Shown piece by piece: positions 11,795 to 22,712 of a DNA stretch of 64,000 bases. The notes under the pieces are model-generated. The model was not told where the DNA came from. It did no database searches and saw only the letters and a list, made by a program, of their open reading frames with translations. The translations under genes were made by a program, and so were the position numbers. The stretch spans positions 22,364,748-22,428,747 of the forward strand of contig ML664199.1 of NCBI GenBank assembly GCA_007570785.1. Reading direction: 5' to 3'. The stretch is from Antilocapra americana (taxonomy: Eukaryota; Chordata; Mammalia; Artiodactyla; Antilocapridae). Positions within the stretch are counted from its first letter, which is position 1; every line of letters begins with the position of its first letter.

Positions 11795-12365
11795 TCCATG
11801 TTCTAATTCTGTTTCAAATATTTAATGAGCACCTACTAGGTTCAAGGAGAGTTTAAATAAAATTAGGGTGATACATTTTTCTTGAGTTTACTAAGGAGAG
11901 GTTAGAGATACTCCTGTACTTGCCATAAATTCTCTCAACAAGTCCTCTAGTCGTTCAGTAAAATGATCTGATGCCCTTTGCCATTTCTAATGTTTATAAA
12001 GTCCCTAAGGATTGAGAGGGGGCCATTTCTGCATGGCCTTCCTTCAAATGGTTTCCTCCACCTGGAAGATTTTTTTCTCTACCCCAATGCCCACCACTTC
12101 TTCAGTGCCACTCATTCATCGAACTAGTGGTCATTTTTGACTGCTTTTGAAACTGGCACCATTAAAGTTTCCTGGGGATACCAAAGTGAGCAAAAAAAAG
12201 ACAGTCTCCTCCCTTACAGGGCTTACAATCTAGTGGCCTAGACATTACTCAAATAATTAAATAATGTGCAATTATAACTGGGAGATATGCCATTAAGGAA
12301 GTAATGGGAGCTATGAAAGTGTGAGACAGAGACCTGGCCAACCCTGAAGAAGGATGTCATCTTGA
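11795..12365 (-). mobile_element. L2 LINE 3' fragments, antisense
   Basis: 'atatttaatgagcacctact' at about 11818 is the antisense L2 3' end. 'ggataccaaagtgagcaaaa' and 'cttacagggcttacaatcta' at 12177-12235 are the next consensus blocks. About 290 bases between them do not fit L2 in this orientation and may be an insertion. Part of that interval (12020-12130) resembles sense-strand L2. Confidence 0.6.
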
Positions 12366-14033
12366 AGGCACTTCCTGCAGGGCGCCCCTTCTGATCCAAG
12401 CCAAGGGTGCACGGATACTCTCTCTCTCTTTTGGAATCCTGCATCATACTGTCAAGCCCTTAACAAGGTCCATCCATGTTATTTACAGATCTGTGTGACT
12501 TTCCAACCTTAGACAATACACATTACATGTCCATCTTGGCATTCTTAACAGTACTTCCTCAGAAAATTAAGTCCTCAGTAAATATGAATTGAAGTTAATA
12601 TTTTACACATCTCAAGCAGAGAAAAGAAATATGAATAATATAAAACATCAGGTAATCGAAACATTGTTATGGCTGTTCACCATGTCCCAGGCTACCCCAA
12701 ATTTCACAGTGAGCTGCTGGCAGAAATGAAGGCTATTCTTCTAACTTCTGGGCCATTACACCTAGTTGGCTTATATGTTTAAAATGAAACTGAATTTAAA
12801 ATCATTAATTTAATTTTTATATAAATTAAAAATCAGAAATTTATTATTTAAAATCATTTATTTCAAATTGGTTCCCCTTGAAGTCAGTCCAGCCGCCCTA
12901 GAGCACCAACATAGCAAGGCTTGGAGTCATCACTTAAGTGAATTTCCACCATGAACTATAGTCAATCTGCTTACAAATCAGCCCTATAAACCAACCTTTG
13001 CATATGGCAAATACTCCAAGATCAATTGTAAAAAGCATTATTTTTCTTTAGCTGTGTACCACCTGAAAAAGAAAAGGGTGGGGAAACTGGCTAAGGAAAA
13101 TATCTAGAGATTTAACTCAGGTACAGTCAGGTATGTTTATGTTTACCTGTGTTCATTGTAGACTCAGCCGAGAGGAGGGTCTGTACACAGGGAGTGCAGT
13201 AAGGGACTCACAGATCTCCTTTGAAGCCCTGGGATTATTGACAATGGTCTCTGAGTAGGAGTTCCTACATAGGAATGCAAGAGAAATCATAGTAAAGCCT
13301 CAAATAGAATGAGTCTATTTTTAGAAAAGTACAAGTTGTATAATACAAGATTGTCCTTTAAAATAATCTGAAGGAAACTAAAAGTAGAATAACTAATCAA
13401 GTCACCATTCCATCTTAAATCTCAGATATTTCCATTCCTTCAGGTCACTGAGTTCTGGGTAGCATCCCAGCCCAGTCCCATTAAGCCTGAGTGAAGACAG
13501 AAGCTTGGCCCTGGTATCTCCTATTCCAACCTTCCCTCCTATGAGGAAAGGATTTCCTTAATGAACGGGACTCTACAGATCAAGCACTGGCCCTTTTCAT
13601 GGCAGATTCTAAAATGAGTCCTTAATATATTTTTTCAGATATTTGCAGAACATGAGAGAGACTGCTTTTGATTTTCTGTAAATGGGTCATTTCTCAATTC
13701 CTAATTTAGAAAACTCATCCTTAGTATTTTCCTGTTCCAGGTATCTGGCAGGGGTCTGGGTGAGGGAAGTATCAGAAGTGTGATGCCATAAGTTTCAAAA
13801 CATATTTAAATTATTCTCTTCTGTTTTTCAAGGCCTTCCGTTTTGTATCATTGTAACTGAGTTGGCTCCTGAACCCTTTCTTTGGTTTCTTAATTGGACA
13901 TTTTATAGATCTGGGGGTACACATTCAATATGTCTAGAGAAAAAAAGTCTAACTAGCCAATAATATCAAAATAGGACTGCAACCAGCAAAAAATCGCTTA
14001 CAGCTGTAATCCTCCTGCTCTACTTTTCTGTAC
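12366..14033. other. Unclassified stretch with an AT-rich core
   Basis: No gene or transposon recognised. Bases 12779-12870 are almost entirely A and T, with nested partial palindromes around 'aatttttatataaatt'. The rest is ordinary unique-looking sequence. Confidence 0.5.
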
Positions 14034-14050
14034 TTTTTTTTTTTTTTTTT
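14034..14050 (+). repeat. Poly-T tract
   Basis: Seventeen consecutive T residues. No retroposed element could be matched next to it. Confidence 0.85.
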
Positions 14051-14509
14051 GGCAGGTGGGATGAGGGAAAGAGTGCAGACCCAAGGTCTGCACTAGCAAA
14101 ATAAATCAGAGAACTGAGGCAGCTAGCATAATAATCCAGTTCAAAAAAACTTTGGTGACCTGAATTTTTGCAGACTGGATGTCTAATAAGCACTCTTACC
14201 TGGTAATGGTTTTATTCTCCATGCCCTTGTCAGCGTGGGGTTTTCTAAGTCAGATTTCTTCGGTCAAAGATTTTAGGTCTGGGATCACCTTATTAACAGT
14301 AGAGTCTTCGCAAGCATGGCAGAAGAAGCAGAAAGACATTCCTTTCCCTCCATCGACAGATTCAAGAATCTAACAGCCAGCACGCTGCCCAGAAAATCAA
14401 GACACTATTTCTAAGGGGAAATCTCGAGAAATGGCCAGCGGCAACCACATTGCCTATCGGCAAGCAGTGCTAATCCTCGCCTTGAACCGGATGTAGCATG
14501 TGATTAAGT

Positions 14510-14985
14510 ATCAGCTCTTGGATGAAGTAAGTGTATAGGTCAGGGCCCCAGCAGGAAACACAGTTTGTCTCCAGATGGTTCAAACCAGAGGACTTTAAAG
14601 AAGGGGCTACTGACAGAGGACTAAATAGAGTTAAGGAAACAAACAAGGAATGAGGAATGAGCAGAGAGGCATGTGGGGATTCAGGTTGGCAGGAGGCCCC
14701 AAGGGATGCGGATAGGAAATTGTTTCCTGAGACCAGTGAGAGCTGGGACAGGAGAGAGGGTCCAGGAAGCAGGGGCTGTGGTAAAGCAGGGGTACAGTGG
14801 CTACTAGAGATGTATACTCAAGGTGGTAAGGGGGTAGGCAAACCCACCTCCCCACCTCCGTCCCTCCAGATCATGCCAGTGCCGCCCACTGGCCAAATCC
14901 AACCAGGAGCCACGGTCAGCCTCCAGGGACTTCAAAACCATAGAGTGAACTCAGGGATGGGGAGCAAATGAAGAATAACTAGTAC
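14510..14985. mobile_element. Ancient interspersed repeat, family not named
   Basis: The order 'ccccagcaggaaacacagtt', 'ggactttaaagaaggggcta', 'aaacaaacaaggaatgagga', 'gccgcccactggccaaatcc' and 'caaccaggagccacggtcag' matches a dispersed mammalian repeat I know by sequence but cannot name reliably. The 104-codon plus frame inside it (14657-14971) is not coding. Confidence 0.5.
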
Positions 14986-15260
14986 AGTCAGTAATATTCC
15001 TTAGACTGTGTAAGCTGAACTCTGGTTAGTGCTTTACCCTATCTGAGGCACAGGGCAGTCATCCCACATCTTCTGTCATGCCTCCTTACATCCCTCAGCC
15101 AGCACTGGACACTCTCCCCTGTCTAGCCTCTCTCCCAATAACCTTCCCACTCTCCTCCAAAAACTAGTATTTGTCAAGGCTCTCCTGATCTTATTGTCCC
15201 TCCCTAAGCCTCAATTCTTTCTACCCTCATATTCCTTAGCAGAAGGAAACACCACCATTG
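14986..15260. other. Unclassified pyrimidine-rich spacer
   Basis: C/T-biased sequence with no recognised feature. Confidence 0.45.
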
Positions 15261-15494
15261 CACGTGTGAGTGTTCGTGCATGCTCAGTCACGTCTGACTC
15301 TTTTCAACCCCATGGAATAGGGGTCTATTGCCTATAGCCTGCCAGTCTCTTCTGTCCATGGAATTTTCAGGCAAGGATACTGAAGTAGGTTGCCGTTTCC
15401 TCCTCTAGGGGATCGTCCCGATACAGGGATTGAACTGGTGTCTCCTGTGTCTCCTGCATAGACAGGTGAATTCTTTACCACTATACCAACATCC
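15261..15494 (-). mobile_element. Bov-tA SINE, antisense, diverged
   Basis: Reverse-complement SINE blocks 'gctcagtcacgtctgactct', 'gcctgccagtctcttctgtc' and 'ggggatcgtcccgatacagg' run to 'attctttaccactatacc'. It carries small insertions relative to the common consensus, such as 'aataggggtctattgcc'. Confidence 0.9.
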
Positions 15495-15535
15495 ACTGTT
15501 AGAAGGTGAAATGATTAAGTCTGTATTTTTTTTCT

Positions 15536-15920
15536 ATCCAGTAAGTAAGTAGTTACTGAGCAGTATTACATATCAGGAACTACATATGTCACGCTAAGGA
15601 TACAATGGTGTAGTAAAAGGACAGATCCTGTGCTCATACTCTGGCACTTTCAGTCTAGTAAGGTAAAGAATGGTGAGCAGAATAGTCACAAAAATATATA
15701 TGCAATTATAAACCATGTAAATGAATGAGAAGTACCTTGAGAATATACGGCAGACAGACCTAGTCTATAAGCTATAGAACTTTCCTAAGGAGCGATACCT
15801 GAGTTGAGATACTACCTGAGTTGAGATACGAATGATGAGTTAAAATTAAGTAGGCCAAAGAAAGTTTGAGGAAAGCAAGCAGAGCCATATTGTTCTTTGT
15901 GATGGAGATACATAAAAAGG
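15536..15920 (-). mobile_element. L2 LINE 3' fragment, antisense
   Basis: The antisense L2 3' order is seen: 'gttactgagcagtattacat', 'gctaaggatacaatggtgta', 'actttcagtctagtaaggta', 'ccaaagaaagtttgaggaaa'. It contains an exact 17-bp tandem duplication at 15796-15829. Confidence 0.65.
15796..15829 (+). repeat. 17-bp tandem duplication
   Basis: 'tacctgagttgagatac' occurs twice back to back without a mismatch (15796-15812 and 15813-15829). It lies inside a strongly diverged L2 copy, so the duplication is much younger than its host. Confidence 0.95.
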
Positions 15921-16603
15921 GACATGGACAGCCAGGCAGAGGTAGTTCAGTAAAGCTGGAGCCTCATTCTAACACATCTATGAGCCACATTTGACCAACT
16001 GTTTAGAAACTTAGAGTAGTTTCACTGAGAATAAACATGAGGCGACAGCATTTTTAAAATACATGTTTCATCACTGAAGCCTTAGAAAGATCATAATTGT
16101 TCCCTCAAACCTCCTCTCCAACAGTCACAGGTTTGCTGAATTTTGTTAAATAGCTCGTTTTCCTAAGGCAGAGAAAATATTAAAGAGACAGGTCTCTGAG
16201 CTATATAATATTCTCTGAACTTCTCATATCACCTGATTATTCAGACACTTGAAAGGCTAAAGGATTAAAGTTACTTTAAAGAACAATTAAGAACTGAACA
16301 TTATTACTTTTTTCTTTGTCTAGATTTTTTGTTTGCTTTGGGCTCTTTTGGTAGTTTGGTTTGGGGTTTGTTTTTGCATTTACCATGGAGCAAGTTTTGT
16401 AAGTGAGTAAGGGAGGAGAGTGCTGGGCTCTATCAATAGGTATGTGCAAGCGGAGAGAGGATATTTGTGAGTGTTCACAATCTTGTTTTCCTGGAACTCC
16501 AAAGACACGTTCTCAAACCAAAGCTGTTTATTACCTTGTGCTCCCCCTGCTGGTCCCAGGCTCACAGAACCAAGGTGTTTATAGAGGTGAGTCTCCAAAT
16601 TCT
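15921..16603. other. Unclassified stretch
   Basis: No gene or repeat recognised before the SINE. A plus frame starting at 16403 runs through the SINE but has no domain. Confidence 0.45.
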
Positions 16604-16769
16604 GGGCTTCCTCAGTCAAATCTGCCTGCAGTGCAGGAAGATCTCCTGGAAAACGAAATGGCAACCCACTACAGTATTCTTGCCAGGAAAATCCCCTTGA
16701 CAGAGGAGTCTCGTGAGCTACAGTCCATGGGGTTTGCGAAGAGTCAGATACTACTCAGCACTAAACTCA
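16604..16769 (+). mobile_element. Bov-tA SINE with internal deletion
   Basis: Starts 'gggcttcctcagtcaaatct', skips most of the middle of the tRNA-derived head, then continues 'aagatctcctggaaaacgaa' to 'gaagagtcagatactactca'. A perfect 11-bp target-site duplication 'ctccaaattct' flanks it (16593-16603 and 16770-16780). The copy therefore inserted by target-primed reverse transcription, and the deletion was present at insertion or arose later inside it. Confidence 0.95.
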
Positions 16770-16780
16770 CTCCAAATTCT

Positions 16781-17320
16781 ACCCAAACATCTCTGTCACC
16801 TCTGGTTCCACCAGTTTCAGGAGGCCCTCTACCCTTACCCACAGCTCCAATATCCATTTCTCCAAAACTGGCGTTCCCCTTTCTCTTAACTCTCAAAGCA
16901 TGGATTGTCTTTGCCACTCGAGGCAGCACTTAACTGAAAATCCTCTTGCTTTATACTCTGTCTCTCTTCTTATCAATATATTCCCTGATCATTCCATAAA
17001 TTTCTACAGGTCAATGGCCATGACTCAATTCTTTTGAACCACAGAGAATCCACCTTTGACTAGGCAAATTTTGGTGGATTAACATCAGAAAGAAATGCTT
17101 GGTGAACCTGAAAACAATTAGCAACTGAGGATAAAAAATACAACCATGTCTAACCTCTTTTAAAAGAGAATATCACAGATAACATATTGCATAATATTCT
17201 TTGTCAATAGATATACAACTAATATTCATTAGCTAATATTTTTTCCTTTTCCCTCTCTGCTGCTTCTTTCCCACTGCTAATAGACCCAAAAGTTTTTGAT
17301 CAAGGGTCTATATATAAACA
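16781..17320. other. Unclassified stretch
   Basis: Nothing recognised apart from AT-rich sequence leading into the (AC)n array. Confidence 0.45.
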
Positions 17321-17329
17321 CAACACACA

Positions 17330-17372
<43 letters not shown>
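17321..17372 (+). repeat. (AC)n microsatellite
   Basis: Dinucleotide array of about 26 units with one imperfection near the start. The uninterrupted 3' part is long enough to be polymorphic. Confidence 0.95.
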
Positions 17373-17374
<2 letters not shown>

Positions 17375-17944
17375 CTCTAATCTCTTTCCTCTTTAAAAAC
17401 CAAAGCTCCTTTTAAACCCAATGATCATTCCATGTTCAAGAGAAGACCATAGGACTGTGTAGCCCACATGACCAGCCAGGCAGAATGATCTCTTTTATGG
17501 GGTTGAACCCCTTCGGACTTTCTGTCCTAACCCCAACACCTCAGGTTATGGGTTGTTTTTTTTTTTTTGCTGATACAAGCACTTGAGGTATCCCCATGGA
17601 GACATAAAAAGGCTTCTGGTTTCTACTTAATAAGGAAACCTGAAAATATACAAGACCCTAAATGCATGGCCTCTGAGGGAATTTTCCCATGGGCAACATC
17701 AGGTGTAAGAAATAATTAGGGAGGGCACAGCCATACTTGAATTAAATTTCATATTATATTTATTTGCCAGCAAAATACTGTGCCAACCCTCAACTGAATT
17801 TTTTTAAATTATGTCTTTCTTATGTTTTTCTTCTTTTCTCCTATATAATGATAATACAATTGCTTTGTGCTCTAGATTTTCCTAGGTTTGGCCATGTTAT
17901 TTTGTGTGTGTGTGTGTTTGATCTTGAAAATAATCTTGGTCCGT
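17373..17944. other. Unclassified stretch
   Basis: Unique-looking DNA with a T run (17552-17567) and a short (GT)n run near 17901-17917. No gene recognised. Confidence 0.45.
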
Positions 17945-18040
17945 AGGCAGAGGAGAGAGGATAAGTGGCTTGCCCAAGGTCACACAGCTAGTTAGTGGCA
18001 CAACCAAGGCTAGAATATAAATATCCCTCCTTACCCAGTT
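17945..18040 (-). mobile_element. MIR SINE core, antisense
   Basis: 'ataagtggcttgcccaaggt' followed by 'cacacagctagttagtggca' is the hallmark antisense MIR core. Only about 95 bases are recognisable. Confidence 0.85.
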
Positions 18041-18759
18041 GCCTATCTTAATGTAGATCTCAAATACTAGAAATATGAATTACAAAGTATGGATGCTGAG
18101 TCAGGGGGAGAATGAATCTAAATATTTTGAGAGCCAACAATACTTTGCTAGCCCCCAAATAATCACAGAGTCCCAAAATTGCAGATGCATTTCCAACTGG
18201 AGTGCTTCTATCCATGGGGCTTGGATAATGGTACTTTCTATTTATCAGACTATCCACAAGAACTGAATAAGTAAAGTGATGCTTATAAAGTACTTAAAAG
18301 TGCTATGCTGATGATGTCAGCATCCATTGCAAGGTAGACTGTTTTACATCAAGCAATTGTAAATACTGGTGGCATCTGTAATGTCTAACTAGAGCAACTT
18401 ATGGGTTCTATTCTTAACTTTGATTTTGACTTGTTTCTGGGCCAGTGTCTTAGATCCCTACCCTTACCTTAATGCACTTTTTATAGTTTAATTTCCTTTT
18501 TGTGGTGCTGTTAGGAGTTGGAATTTTTAAAAAACAATATGACTCAATTGAAATCAGATTTCACCCAAAGAAATCAAACAGATCACAAAGAGGCTCAGTC
18601 TGAAAACTGCCCCATAGCCTGTGCTCATTTCATAGAGAATCCTATGTTTAATCCGCTGCCCTTTAGTTTCTACCTGAATGACTTGTTTTTCTCGTCTTGT
18701 GATGGTGCAGTACTGGGGGTTAATAAGCAAAGCCTCCTGAAAGCATACACATCATGGTG
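18041..18759. other. Unclassified stretch
   Basis: No gene or repeat recognised. A 99-codon plus frame (18518-18817) runs into the next SINE and has no domain. Confidence 0.45.
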
Positions 18760-18973
18760 GTTGTGGTGGTGGTTAGCTCCTCAGTCATGTCCGACTCTGC
18801 GACTCCATGGACTGTAGCCCACCAGGCTCCTCTGTCTGTGGAACTCTGCAGGTAAGAATACTGGACTGGGTTGCCATTTCCTTCTCCGGGAGATCTTCCT
18901 GACCCAGGAACTGAATCCTTGTCTCTTGCATTGCAGGCAGATTCTTTACTGCTGAGCCATCAGGGAAGCCCAC
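18760..18973 (-). mobile_element. Bov-tA SINE, antisense
   Basis: Reverse-complement blocks 'ctcctcagtcatgtccgact', 'gtagcccaccaggctcctct', 'ggttgccatttccttctccg' and 'ctgagccatcagggaagccc'. Essentially full length. No clear target-site duplication is seen. Confidence 0.93.
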
Positions 18974-20992
18974 TGAATGTATTTATCACCCACAAAAACT
19001 TTGTGGGTAACATACTTTTTTGCAGCCCCTATTTAGTCCTTCCTGATAATGTGAACTCTACTCCATTCCATGTTTAGGGCTGCCGTATTCATAAAGACAT
19101 GAATCTCTAAGGAAACTTGTTCATTTGCAGATAGGACCAGCCAGCAATACTTACACGGAGCAGGTTTAGTGCCTGCTTCTACACAGCTTCTCTGCTGAGT
19201 CCACAGCATGTAACATTCCCTGTAAGACCATCCTCCAGGAAACAAGAGCCCTGCACTGAGAACAGTCATATGCTTATATCAGAGTGGAGAGGAAGTGTGT
19301 AGCTCACCCCTTGGCCACTCAGTTTCCCCAGGAGAGAATTAAGACTTTAAAGAAATAGTGGGGGAAGAGGTCTGGGGGAATGGAGAGAATCATAGCAGAA
19401 TGTGATCAGAAGGAGGAAGAATGATTTAGTAGAAGGGAGACCACAATAGGTCCTGTCCCTTCCCATTCTCTTGACCTTGGAATAACTGCTTAGTCTCCAT
19501 GGGTTCAATCTATAGAGTGGTAAAAACTCTAGAACCCACCTCCTAGCATTTGTGTGTGTGTGTGTCAGATGAATAACATACATGAGTGAACTTTGGGTTT
19601 GGTGGGGGGCCCGTTCCCACTTTGGCAGTGATAACAATGCTACTTCAGGGACAGCCCCAGGACCCCAATCATCCTGGGGGAGCAGTGGAGAAGAGCAAAC
19701 TAGAAAGGCTAGAGCATGCCAGGGACAAGCTCTGCTTCCGTGACATTGCCCAGAGTAGTCTCTGGGGACACTCATATCTCAGTGATGAGTTAACGAGCTA
19801 ATGAGATCAGACATGCTATATATACACTGTGCTAATTTTTTTCTTTAAAGTTTTCAAAAGTGGACCAAGGCTTATGGAAGAATGTCTTCTAATACCATCA
19901 ATAATATATGTCTTCCACACCACACAATTAGTTGTTTAGAGGGAAAGAAAAATCTGTAAGACAATAAGAGAATCATGGATAAACAAGAGAGAGGTTTATG
20001 TTCTTTTTCCTTGAGTAAAATACTTGCATTTATTGAACCACTTTAGGAAATCCTTTCTCTAAGATCAAAAAGTCTTGGCTCTTGAATTGGAGATGGAGAG
20101 AGGGTTCCGGGAAGGGTGAGAATTCCTTTGAATTAAGATTATTTACAGAACAAAGCTATGTTTAATTGCTCTAATTATTTTTCAATGAAGATCCTCACAT
20201 AGGTACTCAGTGATTGTTAAGGATATTACTAAAGATTCCCTGCTTATGTCAGGTTTCAGGAATGCAAACCATTCTAACGGTAAGGTGTCCTTTCCCCATC
20301 CTCCATCTTCTTTAAAAAAAAATCCACCAGGTAGAAGACACAATAAATTATTTATTCTACAGAAACTAGACCTTCTATTTTAACTTGTTCGTCTATTAGA
20401 GTTGAATTGTGCTACTGTTCTTCCAAATCTGGCAACAGGTTTCTGATAATATCACAATCTCACTATATTAATTAGTTTTTGAGGCCTCCCCACCCCAGCA
20501 ATAAAAAAAACCTAGTCGTTTAAGATTACAGTTTGACTTATTTACATTTGACGAATAATTTGGCAAACTCTGCACTGAACCACTCCATACAATAGAAACT
20601 ATATTGTCATTCAAGTTAACAAAAGAATCTTTCTTTGCCATCTCACTACAATGGCCCTGCAAATGAACATCGCCTGAATAAAATCCTAACCACATTTTCA
20701 CTCTCATTAACCACAGTAGGGTAGCACACAATTTGCCTGGCTCCTGCTTAGACCACTGTGCACCATTTTAGTAGCAGCAGTTTGATGGGTTTTATGGCAG
20801 GTGATATATGGAGTGGGAGTTTCGGGAGTCGTAAACAGAAGGCACTGTGTATCACAATGTGGTTTAGGGATATAATGGCTGTGTTGTAAAGCGAGGGATG
20901 ACAATACTGCACTAGGCTTGGGGTACTGAACCAATAGACCAAACAGCTCAACATAATTCAAGTAAGAGTGAAAAAAATCATAGGAAGGGGTG

Positions 20993-21030
20993 TTTGTGTG
21001 TGTGTGTGTACGCATGCGCACGTGCCCATG
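20993..21030. repeat. Alternating purine-pyrimidine tract
   Basis: A (TG)n run passes into 'tacgcatgcgcacgtgccca', keeping mostly strict purine/pyrimidine alternation and including CG and CA steps. Such sequence can adopt left-handed DNA under negative supercoiling. Confidence 0.75.
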
Positions 21031-21773
21031 TATGCACTTGTGCATGTTCTAGGCCTTCTAGCTTCCATTAATTACTTTCGATGGAAAGGAAAAGCAGAAA
21101 TATAGAGAGATTGATATGGAGGGGAAAATAACACCAAAATAAACTTTCTTCTCTATCCAGAGAATCCTGGATGGCAGAGAGCTCAAATTCTGTCTAACTT
21201 ACAAGGTCCCCTTCTGCCCAGATGGCAGGGAGACTTTGAGGGGGCTAGCAAGTCTTGGGATTCCTTCTGTTAAGGTCTCTCAGTGTCCTGGGTATCCAAG
21301 ACCCTGGCAGTCTCTAAGTTACTCCTAGTCACTTTCTCCCAGAAGGCTGGGCCTGTCTGGTATTCTCCAAACAAAAAATGGCAATACACAGCCTTTTTCA
21401 AAGAAAACTATACTGAACCAACAAAGGAGGGCTTGCGGCTACTAACTTGCTATGGGGCCTTGGCCAACTCACAAAACCTCTCTGAGTCTTCATTTCCTTT
21501 TGGCACATTATCCTACCTTACTGACCTACTACAGGGATCATGTCTGATTGTGGCCTGAAATTCTAAAGCAAACGCCAACATAAATCATCATCTTTCTCAC
21601 CATCTTTGCCATCACCACCCTTATCACAGAAGTATAAGGAACTGAGACATTAATGTGCATTTTGTTCTCACCACATTTCCCCTCCTTGCCTCCCAAAGAA
21701 TAGTCAGGCCCTTTGTGTTCCCTTACTTTAGCCGAGGACTGTAAAGACTGAAAGTAGAAATTGCCTGCAGAAG

Positions 21774-21821
21774 AATCCCTGCCTGGCTTTGCCAATAGAG
21801 TTTGCCAATCCCTGCCTGGCT
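21774..21821 (+). repeat. Direct repeat with 33-bp period
   Basis: 'aatccctgcctggct' occurs exactly at 21774-21788 and 21807-21821. The bases between the two copies are also related ('tttgccaat' sub-repeats). Confidence 0.8.
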
Positions 21822-22636
21822 CCCCTATAAGTTTGAGCCCTTTGGCATAGGGAAAGAAGCAGATGCTTTTGATTTGAGAGGTTTCCAAGAGATTGGAGGG
21901 GGTGGGACTCCAAGGTTCTGTTGCATTGCAACAGTGGTCACCAAGGGAAGGTGACAGGGCCACTAATGGAGAGTTGCCACAATGCACCTATAGAGGCTGA
22001 CCCCAGATGAGAAGGCTACAAGCCTTGGCAAAAATATGATGCCATGGAAGCACTGCATTCATCAGACTGAAAGGAACCAATGAAGGTGAGGCGTGAATAA
22101 TACTCTGGGTGGACAGATATCAGAGGGGCCTAGAGAAAAATCTTTGTCCCCACCTCTCCACCAAATGAGTGAGACCATATTTCTCATCTGAGCCAAACAG
22201 AATGAAGTTGATTTAAATAAAATAATGCTGCCTGTATTTGTGGCCGGAAGTTTAGATCTACTCTATTATCACCCTGGATATTTGTATCAGGATGAGAAGC
22301 AGACCTCAACCCAAGTTTAAATGATACATACTAGTTGGCAGTGATATTCCTATCCCTGCTTACTTCACCCTTGCCTATTATTCCTTCACCAATTTGACAT
22401 GACCAAAGACACTCAAAAAGAACATACCACAACCCTCCCCAGAAACCCCACAAAGAAAGTACAAGAACAAAGGCACCCTTAAGAGTTCTCAGCTTCCCAA
22501 GGAAACTAACTGCTAGTAGGAAGGCAGCCCCCTTCAGAATGTTGAAATTCCAATGCATTTTTTAAAATCTCCATGTAATTGCCTCATACCCCCTCCACCC
22601 TTTGTATCTGCAGAACTAGAACAGAGAGATCCCACG

Positions 22637-22712
22637 GCCCCTCGGGCCACCCCGGCCTTACGCCCTGATACCAGATGCCACCCGGCACGTCGCCATCGTC
22701 TATGCGGGACCG
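22637..22712. promoter_or_regulatory. Local CpG cluster (candidate regulatory DNA)
   Basis: About ten CpG dinucleotides fall in roughly 75 bases ('cacggcccctcgggccaccc', 'cggcacgtcgccatcgtcta'), in a region otherwise CpG-poor. It is too short for a classical CpG island. No TATA box or transcript evidence is available here, so function is inference only. Confidence 0.3.

Noticed and set aside
19347..19775. 142-codon minus-strand frame
   Set aside because: Contains a Thr/His run from a (GT)n microsatellite and overlaps a 71-codon frame on the other strand. No domain.
21538..21987. 149-codon minus-strand frame
   Set aside because: No domain or homologue recognised, a nested alternative frame is present, and there is no supporting signals.
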